DNA from: a bacterium
GTDB taxonomy: Bacteria > Planctomycetota > Planctomycetia > Planctomycetales > Planctomycetaceae
Length of the DNA: 64,000 bases
Direction of reading: 5' to 3'
NCBI GenBank assembly: GCA_016124895.1
Contig: WGMU01000036.1
Location: forward strand, 30,769-94,768
The notes under the pieces were generated by a model. It was not told where the DNA came from. It saw nothing but the letters and a program-made list of their open reading frames with translations, and made no database searches. Shown here piece after piece: positions 56,364-64,000 of this stretch (positions within the stretch are counted from its first letter, which is position 1; each line of letters begins with the position of its first letter). Position numbers and translations under genes: made by a program.

Positions 56364-56387
56364 TGCAGTTTCGTGCAGGGACTTGCA
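56364..56387. promoter_or_regulatory. Overlapping pair of candidate activator sites upstream of dabA
   Basis: TGCA occurs at 56364, 56374 and 56384, exactly ten bases apart, giving two overlapping TGCAG-N4-xTGCA units (TGCAG-TTTC-GTGCA and TGCAG-GGAC-TTGCA). The sites end 115 bases before the sigma-54 element, the usual enhancer distance. They match the three sites in the two-component/porin spacer. Confidence 0.65.
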
Positions 56388-56500
56388 CGTACCTGTGGTT
56401 GGGATCGATAAGATGGAGCGGAGAGGCGATCTGTAAGGCAGACGATGGGCGGTGTTTCTCGTCGCGACTGAGTCTGATGCGGATCGCTCGCGACCAGCTT

Positions 56501-56516
56501 CGGCACAACCGTTGCA
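56501..56516 (+). promoter_or_regulatory. Sigma-54 promoter for dabA
   Basis: CGGCAC-AACCG-TTGCA matches the -24/-12 consensus TGGCAC-N5-TTGCA at every position but the first. It lies 263 bases before the dabA start codon. Confidence 0.7.
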
Positions 56517-56779
56517 TCCGGCGGAGGTGCCGAGCTGCGCATTATCAAAACACGCCGACGGGAGAGGCGGGCAGTTTTCTGGCGTAAGGTTTCGGCGAAA
56601 CTTCATCGCTTCGACGGCCCGGATTGCTTTCGCTGACGTCGATCCTGGGTTAACTGAATGCTCCGCCGAATCGTTTCCCGCACGACCTCTTTTCACGACT
56701 ACAGACTTATCAACCGGTCGTGAAGGAGACCCCCGTCGCATTCCACATCCTCCCGCCTGTCGATTGAAGGTCAGAACTC

Positions 56780-59700
56780 GTGTTGGAAGCCGCCCTCAAA
56801 GAACTGCCGGAATCAACGCCATCCGCCTGCAATGAAGAACATCCGCTGCACGACCTGCGTCACGGTATCGAGCACGCGGCGCATCTGCTGCCGGCTCAGG
56901 GGCCGATTGAGGTCTTTGTTCATCACAACACACTGCACGCGTTCGAGGACCTCTCATTTCATGAGGCCGTCAAAGAGGGGTTACGTATTTACGGCGCTCA
57001 GCCCTATCTGCCTGAGGTCCGATATCGAGAGATGCTGCTCAGCGGTCGGATTGAGGTGGCCGATCTTGAAACCGCGTTGCGCGACGATCTTGGTGGTCGC
57101 AGCGACGATCTCGTGAGTGGTCTTGCTACGCTGCATGATCTGCGGATGTCCATGCTTCGGCATCCACTGCAGGGTGGGTCTGATGCTGAACTCCGCTGGC
57201 TGGTCGCCGAAACGGACGCTCTGGAACGATTCCGTGACGACGTTCCATTTCTTGTGCGTGAGCGGATGCTGGACAGGACACGCGAGTGGCTGACGGACTC
57301 TGGCTCGCTGACGGGGGGCGATGTCCGCGAGGATCTTATTCAGAAGTTTGGGCGCCGCATGCAGGACATGCCCAACTGGGACGAAACCCGCTGGGAGTCT
57401 GCACTGCTGCTCTCGTTGTGGCGCATCTGCCGCAGTGGCGTCCAGTCAGTGCCGGTGTCGGCACCCGAACTCCCTGGGGGGAGCCACGCATCGCGTCCGC
57501 GCGACATCCTGTTAAGGGCGACTGGCGATGACCCCGACCGTTATGTTCACGAGTTCCTGATTCGATTCTGTGGAGCGTTTCTCGATCAGGGCTACGCCGA
57601 CTGGAATCTACCGGACCGCGATCACGGACTGTTCCGCGCATTCGTCTCCGTCTACCGTCAGTCGAGAGGGCCGGTCGATCGCTGGCTGAGGAATCTGTCA
57701 GCGGAACTGAAGGCACTCTGGCAATCGACCGCCACGCCGGAACAGTCAATTCTGAGTTCTCTCGAACTGCTTGGGATTTCTGCTGAACAACGTGACGAGT
57801 TCATCGAGCAGACGTTGCTGGCTCTGGGCGGCTGGGCGGGAATGATGTGGCAGATGGAATCGGCGGCCGACTGGACTGTGCGTCCGGCCCCCAAAGGGTC
57901 CCTGCTGGAGTTTCTTGCGGTGCGGCTGATCCTGGACCACCAGGCGATCCTGTATTTCGGTGAGGAATATCTGGGCTGCAACAGTTCTGCTCACGAAGTG
58001 CTGGATCGGGCTCGGCAGCGAGTCAGTCCCCACGAAGCAACGAGTGTCGATCGCCGGGCCTTTCTGGTGTTTCAACTGGCCCAGATCATGGGCTGGCATC
58101 CCCAGCAGTTGCTGCTGCTCAGCAACAAAGAATGGGCGTCCCTCGTGCGGAACATTGAAGAGTTTACGACGGTTGAACGCCGTCGCGTTTTCCATGAGGC
58201 CTTTGAGCGGCAATACCGGGAACAGGCCCTGAGTGCTTTCGCCGTTCACTCGGGTCGTCGGCGCGAGCAAGTCCGTCAGTCGGCCAGCGAGAGTTCAACG
58301 TCAAAGAACTCCCGGGATTCAGAGCCTTCTGATCATGGAAAACCAACGGATCAGGAACAGACGGCGTCATCTGCGAAGTCCCGGCCGGCCTGGCAGATTG
58401 TGTGCTGCATCGACGATCGCGAGGAGTCGTTCCGGCGGCACCTCGAAGAGATCGATCCGTCTGTCGAAACGTTTGGAGCGGCGGGCTTTTTTGCCGTCGT
58501 GATGTACTATCGCGGCGCAGCGGATGCCTATTTCAAGCCACTCTGTCCGGGGATCGTGACCCCGGAACATTACGTGACAGAGGATGTCGGCTACACGTTC
58601 GAGGGAGTCAACCGGCAGCGGGCCTCGTCACGCAAACGCATCGGGAGGATTACGCATCAGGTGCATCAGCGCAGCCGGACGTTTGTCGGCGGCATCCTGA
58701 CCGGCCTGTTCGGATCGCTCGCGACGTTCCCACTGGTTGCCCGTGTGCTGTTTCCCCGGCTGACATCTCAGATCCGGAAGCGGTTTGGAGAACTGCTGCA
58801 GCCACCTCCAGTGACGCAACTGCAGCTTGAACGGTACGAAGCCAGTCCGGGATCGTCGAATGGACATGTCGGTTACACACTGGCCGAAATGGCCGGCATT
58901 GTGCAGCGGTTGCTGCAGGACATCGGGCTGACGAAGACGGAAGACTTTTCGCGGGTGGTGATTATCTGCGGCCACGGATCGTCGAGCATCAACAACCCAC
59001 ACGAATCGGCATACTGCTGTGGAGCCTGCGCGGGCAAACGCGGTGGCCCAAACGCTCGCGCGTTTGCTCACATGGCGAACGATTTTCGCGTGCGAAACGA
59101 ACTCCAGAAACGCGGTCTGACGATTCCCGAAGAAACGACGTTTCTCGGCGCTTATCACGACACGACCAGCGACAGCGTTGTGTTTTACGATCTGGATCGG
59201 ATGCCGGCTTCGCACCGGACGGAGTTCGAACGGATTCAGAAAGTCATCGAAGAGTGCCGGGAACGGAACGCGCATGAACGCTGCCGTCGCTTCGTGGCTG
59301 CGGACTTGAAGCTGCCGCAACTGGAAATGCTGAGGCACGCGGAGACGCGCGGCGAAGATCTCTCGCAGGTCCGGCCGGAATACAATCACGCCACGGATTC
59401 GATGTGCATCGTCGGCCGCCGTGACTGGAGCAGAGGACTGTTCCTCGATCGCCGGGCGTTCCTGACGTCGTACGACCCGACGCAGGACGACGCCGACAAC
59501 TCGGTCCTGTTCCGGATTCTGGCCGCGGCGATCCCCGTGTGTGCCGGTATCAATCTCGAATACTACTTCTCAACAGTTGATAACACGCGGTACGGCTCGG
59601 GCTCGAAGCTGCCTCACAATCTGGTGTCACTGCTCGGTGTGATGGAAGGTGCCTGCAGCGATCTTCGTACCGGCCTGTATGCCCAGATGGTCGAGATCCA

Positions 59701-59971
59701 CGAACCGATGCGGCTGCTGTTTCTGATCGAAACGACGCCCGAAGCCATGCTGAGCATCATCAGGCGACACGAAGGCATTGCCCGATTATGCCTCGGCGGA
59801 TGGGTGCAACTCGCTTTGATCGACGCCGACACTTCGGAAATCCAGTTGTTCCGCAATGGCCGGTTTGAGCCGTTTGACGTGTCGGTTGCCGACCTGCCGG
59901 AAGTGGCTTCATCGCGGGACTGGTACGCCGAAAAACGCGGCAATCTGGGGTTTGCCTCCATCGATTCATGA
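56780..59971 (+). CDS. dabA: DabA, DUF2309 inorganic-carbon transporter subunit
   Basis: 1,063 residues from a GTG at 56780 with GAAGG nine bases upstream. The DUF2309 N-terminal motif PIEVFVHHNTLHAFEDLSF is present. The zinc site is complete: Cys543-x-Asp545-x-Arg547 (CCIDDR), His732 (ICGHGSS) and Cys747 (YCCGACAG); the His-to-Cys spacing of 15 equals that of the Halothiobacillus DabA. DabA and DabB form an energy-coupled bicarbonate-accumulating complex in which DabA has a beta-carbonic-anhydrase-like site. It is about 200 residues longer than the Halothiobacillus protein, with a Ser/Lys-rich insert near 495-535. It is peripheral, with no clear membrane helix. It leads an operon with two membrane subunit genes. 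Confidence 0.93.
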   Translation: MLEAALKELPESTPSACNEEHPLHDLRHGIEHAAHLLPAQGPIEVFVHHNTLHAFEDLSFHEAVKEGLRIYGAQPYLPEVRYREMLLSGRIEVADLETALRDDLGGRSDDLVSGLATLHDLRMSMLRHPLQGGSDAELRWLVAETDALERFRDDVPFLVRERMLDRTREWLTDSGSLTGGDVREDLIQKFGRRMQDMPNWDETRWESALLLSLWRICRSGVQSVPVSAPELPGGSHASRPRDILLRATGDDPDRYVHEFLIRFCGAFLDQGYADWNLPDRDHGLFRAFVSVYRQSRGPVDRWLRNLSAELKALWQSTATPEQSILSSLELLGISAEQRDEFIEQTLLALGGWAGMMWQMESAADWTVRPAPKGSLLEFLAVRLILDHQAILYFGEEYLGCNSSAHEVLDRARQRVSPHEATSVDRRAFLVFQLAQIMGWHPQQLLLLSNKEWASLVRNIEEFTTVERRRVFHEAFERQYREQALSAFAVHSGRRREQVRQSASESSTSKNSRDSEPSDHGKPTDQEQTASSAKSRPAWQIVCCIDDREESFRRHLEEIDPSVETFGAAGFFAVVMYYRGAADAYFKPLCPGIVTPEHYVTEDVGYTFEGVNRQRASSRKRIGRITHQVHQRSRTFVGGILTGLFGSLATFPLVARVLFPRLTSQIRKRFGELLQPPPVTQLQLERYEASPGSSNGHVGYTLAEMAGIVQRLLQDIGLTKTEDFSRVVIICGHGSSSINNPHESAYCCGACAGKRGGPNARAFAHMANDFRVRNELQKRGLTIPEETTFLGAYHDTTSDSVVFYDLDRMPASHRTEFERIQKVIEECRERNAHERCRRFVAADLKLPQLEMLRHAETRGEDLSQVRPEYNHATDSMCIVGRRDWSRGLFLDRRAFLTSYDPTQDDADNSVLFRILAAAIPVCAGINLEYYFSTVDNTRYGSGSKLPHNLVSLLGVMEGACSDLRTGLYAQMVEIHEPMRLLFLIETTPEAMLSIIRRHEGIARLCLGGWVQLALIDADTSEIQLFRNGRFEPFDVSVADLPEVASSRDWYAEKRGNLGFASIDS

Positions 59972-60090
59972 TCGAGAGGCCGCTTGATACTGCGAATCGG
60001 GAATGGCACTACTTCGCTGTTAATTCACTCTGAATCGGGCAGTCCGTCGGCTCGGCCCCGAGTCACAATTCTCAGAAGACATCAGACATC

Positions 60091-61485
60091 ATGATGACAC
60101 AGGACCAGATCTTTCACGTGCTGGGGGTGATCGTCGTTGCGAGTCCGGCGCTGCTGCTGTTTATGCTGGGCTTCACCTGGCTGATCGGCCTGCCCCTCAG
60201 TGAACGGTCAACGGCGCGCTATACACACGCGGCTGTCACGATCGGCCTGGTCGCCGCTGCCACGATCCTCGGAATGATGATCGCTTTCAATACGCGCGAC
60301 GTCCCGATTGAACTCGGCAACTGGGTCGAGATTCAGGAAGAGCATTTTCACTTCCACCTGAAGTTCGCCTTTGACCGTCTGTCGGTCCCGTTTTCGCTGC
60401 TCTCGTTTGTGCTGTGCGGGACGGTGGGCGCATTTGCCAACGTGTATCTGCACCGCGAGCCAGGCTTCCGCCGATTCTTCCTGTTCTATTCGATGTTCCT
60501 GCTCGGAATGGTTGTGTCGTCGGTCGCGGGCACGATCGAGACTCTGTTTCTTGGCTGGGAACTCGTCGGAGTGTCGTCCGCACTGCTGGTCGCCTTTTTC
60601 CACGAACGGCATGAACCGGTGCGAAATGGACAGAGGGTCTGGTCGGTGTACCGCATCGCGGACGCAGCGTTTCTGATCGCTGCCTTGACGCTGCACCATC
60701 TGACCGGGGCTGGGGATTTTGACGGTCTGATGGGCAGTGGTTCGTGGCCGGAAAGTGTCGCCTCCATTGATGGACAGCACGCACTGATTGTCGGTCTGCT
60801 GCTGCTGGTCGCTGCGGCCGGCAAGTCCGGGATGGTGCCCTTTTCCGGATGGCTGCCTCGCGCTATGGAAGGCCCGACACCGTCGAGTGCGATTTTCTAC
60901 GGAGCACTCTCGGTGCATTTGGGGGCGTATCTGCTGTTGCGTGTCAGCCCGGTTCTGGCAGTCTCAGTCCCACTGCAGGTGTGTGTGATTCTGATGGGGG
61001 GCGTCTCTGCGATCTTTGGTGCGATGGCGTCGCGTGTGCAGTCTGATGTGAAGAGCGCACTGGCGTTTGCGTCTCTGACTCAGGTCGGCATCATCGTCGT
61101 CGAGATCGGTTTCGGGCTGCACTATATTCCGCTGGTTCACATGATCGGTCATGCGTGTCTGCGTACGCTGCAGCTTCTTCGAGCGCCCTCGCTGCTCAAG
61201 GATTACCAGACACTGGAAAACGCAATTGGAGCCCGACTGCAGAAGAACCCCAGTGTGTGGGAAGAGTTGCTCGCACCGCGACAGCGGACCTGGCTGTACC
61301 GCCTGTCGCTGGAACGCGGTTACCTGGACGGGTTCCTCAACGAATACATCGTCCGCCCATTCGTTCGCGCCTTCCGCTGGGCAGACGCGATGGAACGGCG
61401 CTGGACGGACTTTCTGATTGGTACTGACTCGCGCGAATCCGACCGTGTTCCGGCCTTCGACGAATCACTCGAAGATCTGGGATAA
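60091..61485 (+). CDS. dabB: DabB-like membrane subunit 1 (NuoL/MrpA-type)
   Basis: 464 residues, about eleven to twelve membrane helices, from an ATG at 60091 (second ATG at 60094). It belongs to the proton-translocating Nuo/Mrp antiporter-like family: [30 protein letters not shown] with the TM5 Glu, and [27 protein letters not shown] with the TM7 Lys are kept. Compared with NuoL (about 610 residues) the C-terminus is short and ends in a soluble amphipathic region ([23 protein letters not shown]), like DabB. It should couple proton flow to DabA. It starts 119 bases after dabA. Confidence 0.88.
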   Translation: MMTQDQIFHVLGVIVVASPALLLFMLGFTWLIGLPLSERSTARYTHAAVTIGLVAAATILGMMIAFNTRDVPIELGNWVEIQEEHFHFHLKFAFDRLSVPFSLLSFVLCGTVGAFANVYLHREPGFRRFFLFYSMFLLGMVVSSVAGTIETLFLGWELVGVSSALLVAFFHERHEPVRNGQRVWSVYRIADAAFLIAALTLHHLTGAGDFDGLMGSGSWPESVASIDGQHALIVGLLLLVAAAGKSGMVPFSGWLPRAMEGPTPSSAIFYGALSVHLGAYLLLRVSPVLAVSVPLQVCVILMGGVSAIFGAMASRVQSDVKSALAFASLTQVGIIVVEIGFGLHYIPLVHMIGHACLRTLQLLRAPSLLKDYQTLENAIGARLQKNPSVWEELLAPRQRTWLYRLSLERGYLDGFLNEYIVRPFVRAFRWADAMERRWTDFLIGTDSRESDRVPAFDESLEDLG

Positions 61486-61528
61486 TGCGCGGTCTCCGGC
61501 GCTCAAACCTTCAACACTCGACTGTCAA

Positions 61529-62980
61529 ATGACTCACCTTCAAATGCCCTGGCTGGGACTCTCGGTCCTGATTCCGCTGACCGGCGCGATCGTCGTTGGA
61601 TTGATCCGCGATCGGGATTCTGCACGGCGGCGCGTCAGCGTTCTGATCTGTCTCGCGACGATGGTCTGTACGCTTGGCGAATGGGCCAGCTCCAGCATGC
61701 GACTGACGACGGAAACGACGAGTCACGTTCCCGTGCTGGAACTGATGTTTCCTCACAGCTTGTTCGCCGTTGACGAACTGAGCGCACCACTGCTGCCGCT
61801 TGCCGGGTTGCTCTACTTCATCATCGTGCTGACGACGATGCGGACAAAACTCAATCGGTTTTCGTTTGGCTGGACACTGACGTCCGAGGCGATCCTGCTG
61901 GCCACGCTGAGTTGCCGCGATCCCTGGACGATCGTCCTGCTGCTGTCTCTCGCGACGATTCCACCCTGGATCGAGCTGCGGCAGCGAAACCGGTCGAGCC
62001 GTGTTTATCTGCTGCACATGCTGCTGTTTGTCGGACTGCTTGTCAGTGGAATGCTGCTGACGCCTGCGAATGCGTCGGCTGAGAATCCAGCGATCCTCGG
62101 CGGTGGCCTGATTGCACTGGCGGCGCTTCTGAGGAATGGAGTCATCCCTCTCCACTGCTGGATTACTGACTTGTTTGAGAAGGCGACGTTTGGTACCGCG
62201 ATCCTGTTTCTAACGCCGATGACCGGTGCGTATGCAGTGATCCGGTTGCTGCTGCCAATCGCTCCCGACTGGGGACTGCAGAGCATCGCGATCCTGTCAC
62301 TGATGACTGCCGTCTACGCCGCGGGTATGGCACTTGTGCAGCATGAGACGCGCCGCTTCTTCTGTTACCTGTTCCTCAGCCATTCGTCGCTGGTGCTGGT
62401 TGGACTGGAAATGGTCAACCCGATTGGCCTGACAGGGGCTCTGTGCGTCTGGCTGTCAGTCGGCATTTCCCTGCTGGGCTTCGGGCTGACGCTGCGTAGT
62501 GTCGAGGCACGTGCCGGACGATTGTCGCTCGACAGCTATCACGGCCTGATTGAGCACACACCGATCCTCGCCGCGCTGTTTCTGCTGACGGGGCTGTCTT
62601 CCATCGGGTTTCCCGGCACCGTCGGTTTCGTTGGAGCGGAACTGCTCGTTGAAGGGGCCGTCGAAATCTATCCGCTTGTCGGGCTGGCTGTTGTGGTCGC
62701 CGCGATGCTGAACGGAATCGCGATTATGCAGGCCTACTTCCGCATCTTTACCGGAGCCCGCCATGTGGCGACGGTTCCGCTCGGAGCCCGACTCGAAGAA
62801 CGGCTGGCAGGACTCATCCTGATCGCACTGATTGTCGGAGGCGGCCTGTATCCGCAGCCGGGTGTCTCATCACGCTACCACGCAGCGGTCGCCCTGATGG
62901 AGCATCGCGGCGTCGCTGCTCCGGCCTCACATCACGCATCGACCGAAATTGTCACCGGTGTCGCGTCGGAAATTAAGTGA
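61529..62980 (+). CDS. DabB-like membrane subunit 2 (NuoM/NuoN-type, diverged)
   Basis: 483 residues from the ATG at 61529, 43 bases after the first subunit; the frame opens earlier but overlaps it. About thirteen membrane helices. [15 protein letters not shown] and [12 protein letters not shown] match NuoM/NuoN-type proteins. The positions of the TM5 Glu and TM7 Lys look replaced: [14 protein letters not shown] instead of a WE motif, and [21 protein letters not shown] with Arg in place of the Lys. The proton path may therefore differ or be inactive. A pair of such subunits with DabA is unusual compared with the two-gene dabAB operon. The function is inferred from context. Confidence 0.8.
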   Translation: MTHLQMPWLGLSVLIPLTGAIVVGLIRDRDSARRRVSVLICLATMVCTLGEWASSSMRLTTETTSHVPVLELMFPHSLFAVDELSAPLLPLAGLLYFIIVLTTMRTKLNRFSFGWTLTSEAILLATLSCRDPWTIVLLLSLATIPPWIELRQRNRSSRVYLLHMLLFVGLLVSGMLLTPANASAENPAILGGGLIALAALLRNGVIPLHCWITDLFEKATFGTAILFLTPMTGAYAVIRLLLPIAPDWGLQSIAILSLMTAVYAAGMALVQHETRRFFCYLFLSHSSLVLVGLEMVNPIGLTGALCVWLSVGISLLGFGLTLRSVEARAGRLSLDSYHGLIEHTPILAALFLLTGLSSIGFPGTVGFVGAELLVEGAVEIYPLVGLAVVVAAMLNGIAIMQAYFRIFTGARHVATVPLGARLEERLAGLILIALIVGGGLYPQPGVSSRYHAAVALMEHRGVAAPASHHASTEIVTGVASEIK

Positions 62981-63666
62981 TTCTGTGATAATGGGCGGGG
63001 CCGGAACTCTCAGTGATGCGTCGCGCTCGTTGTCTTTGAGGCTTCCATAGAGTCCATGACCACTTATGGCTCACATGGCGCTGAGAGTGCGTGGAGAAGC
63101 ATTGCTGAATCTCTGAACTGTCAGTTCCCTGGCCGCGTGTTTCTAAAAGCGACACCAACGCTTGGCGCCCTCTCACTCTTGAGTCTTTGCTGCAGCGATA
63201 CAGATTGGGACGTAAATCTGGACACGTCCTTTTACGCTGCCTGACCGACCTTCAGGCTGTCCGGGCTGGACGAACGCCTGTCGGAAGGCGCGATTTGCAG
63301 TTCGGCAATCACAAAGAACGTCCTGGCAGGCAGGATGTTCTGGTCGCCGGGCGAGTGTCGGCGGACGGCACGTTTCGTACGCGGAGCGGCCAACGACTTT
63401 CAATCGGCAATTGAAGATCGAATGTGTTGCGTGGCCCCTCAAATGGGATGGTGGCGGCGCAGCAAAAGGGGCTTGCCGTCAACGAGACGGAAGCCCCTTT
63501 GGATACACTTCAGGCCGTTTTGCAGCGTCTTGCACGTTTCGTTCAGAGCAGGAATCCTGTTGAGACCGTAGCAGCGGTAGACAGGCTTTCCGCCGCTGGC
63601 CCCAGATTCCAGGAGTGCATCGGCGGGCAGCCTGGTAGCTCATTCAGACCCTGCTCAACATGCATC
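62981..63666. other. Convergent gene-free spacer
   Basis: 686 bases between the second membrane subunit and the PII-like gene. No frame is convincing. It contains the terminator at 63465-63500. Confidence 0.5.
63465..63500. terminator. Bidirectional terminator
   Basis: AAAGGGGCTT-G-CCGTC (63465-63480) pairs with GACGG-AAGCCCCTTT (63486-63500) around a five-base loop, a near-perfect 15-bp stem with only one bulged base. Short A and T tracts flank it on both sides, so it can serve both the dab operon and the PII-like gene. Confidence 0.8.
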
Positions 63667-63990
63667 TTACGAGCCAAGCGACTTATCCCGCATGTCGACT
63701 TCGACAGTGTCGGCGAAAGCCGAGAGAGCGTAGCGGCCGAACTGCTGGAACTGCGCTGCGTGGATGTAATCCAGAATGGCGGCACCAACCTCGACGGACG
63801 CGATCACTTCGATTCTGACCAGTCCGTCCTCATGATAAGGATCGCCGGTGATGGCGTGCTGCCCCCGGCCATTACATTTTGTGTAGTTGTATCCCTTAGC
63901 TCCCAGGTCGATGACCTTGTCGAGAATCTGATCTTTCAGGGATGAGTCGACGATGATGACGACGCGACGCGCTGTTTTCGTCTCGAACAT
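63667..63990 (-). CDS. PII-like signalling protein (SbtB/CPII-type)
   Basis: 107 residues from the ATG at 63990; the upstream part lies at the window edge. The ferredoxin-like PII fold is visible: RRVVIIVDSSLKDQILDKVIDLGAKGYNYT, a T-loop-like stretch (NGRGQHAITGDPYHEDG), then VRIEVIASVEVGAAILDYIHAAQF. It lacks the Tyr uridylylation site of GlnB/GlnK and is close in design to the PII-like proteins linked to bicarbonate transporters. Such proteins bind adenine nucleotides and adjust transporter activity. Convergent with the dab operon and separated from it by the terminator. Confidence 0.8.
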   Translation of the reverse strand: MFETKTARRVVIIVDSSLKDQILDKVIDLGAKGYNYTKCNGRGQHAITGDPYHEDGLVRIEVIASVEVGAAILDYIHAAQFQQFGRYALSAFADTVEVDMRDKSLGS

Positions 63991-64000
63991 GTGTGAGACC

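Noticed and set aside
1..64000. tRNA, rRNA, CRISPR array, insertion sequence or prophage
   Set aside because: None was recognised: no transposase, integrase or phage structural motifs and no regularly spaced repeats were seen. A covariance-model search would be needed to exclude small RNAs.

Overview
The window is about 64 kb of high-GC bacterial DNA. Its gene content points to a planctomycete (order Planctomycetales or close): a PSCyt-type secreted cytochrome-like protein, a PVC-type membrane-bound dehydrogenase with HEAT repeats and a CxxCH haem motif, a sulfatase, a PadR/permease-prefix pair, DUF58 and BatA-like proteins, and many secreted HEAT or hypothetical proteins. This assignment is inferred from protein families only. 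No rRNA, tRNA, CRISPR array or transposase was seen. The protein reading frames are intact apart from the first gene, which the left edge cuts.

Layout. 1-4.5 kb: the partial PSCyt protein, a sugar isomerase and small secreted or membrane proteins. 5.4-10.7 kb: asparagine synthetase, then dxr and rseP in their common bacterial order. 11-20 kb: small membrane proteins, an S9 peptidase, and a PadR regulator with its membrane partner behind a strong palindromic operator. 20-24.7 kb: sulfatase, dapB and hypotheticals. 24.8-31.7 kb: one 2,292-residue fusion gene joining a deacetylase-like, a ceramidase-like and a PVC dehydrogenase/cytochrome region; it carries two repeat-like peptide insertions. 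31.7-47.7 kb: phosphotransferase, ExbB-like channel, HhH DNA-binding protein, cation/proton antiporter, BatA/DUF58/aldo-keto reductase, Flp-like pilin, archease, PilZ protein, a three-domain LplT-PlsC-acyl ligase and an ICMT-like methyltransferase.

The most interesting part is 47.8-64 kb, which reads as an inorganic-carbon acquisition locus outside any carboxysome operon. It holds a sigma-54-dependent NtrC-type two-component pair, a divergent OprP/OprO-type porin, a free-standing homologue of the alpha-carboxysome carbonic anhydrase CsoSCA, DabA (DUF2309) with a complete beta-carbonic-anhydrase-like site, two Nuo/Mrp-like membrane subunits and a PII-like protein. Sigma-54 -24/-12 elements lie upstream of the porin, dabA and probably the two-component operon. 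A TGCA-N6-TGCA motif occurs three times in the two-component/porin spacer and twice, overlapping, upstream of dabA, so it is a candidate shared activator site. The proposed working model is inference: an outer-membrane anion pore, an energy-coupled DabA/DabB bicarbonate accumulator, a soluble carbonic anhydrase and a PII sensor, switched together by the NtrC-type regulator.

Several palindromic intergenic repeats (10.9, 17.1, 21.4, 22.4 and 38.9 kb) look like REP-type elements; two of them share a 24-base unit.
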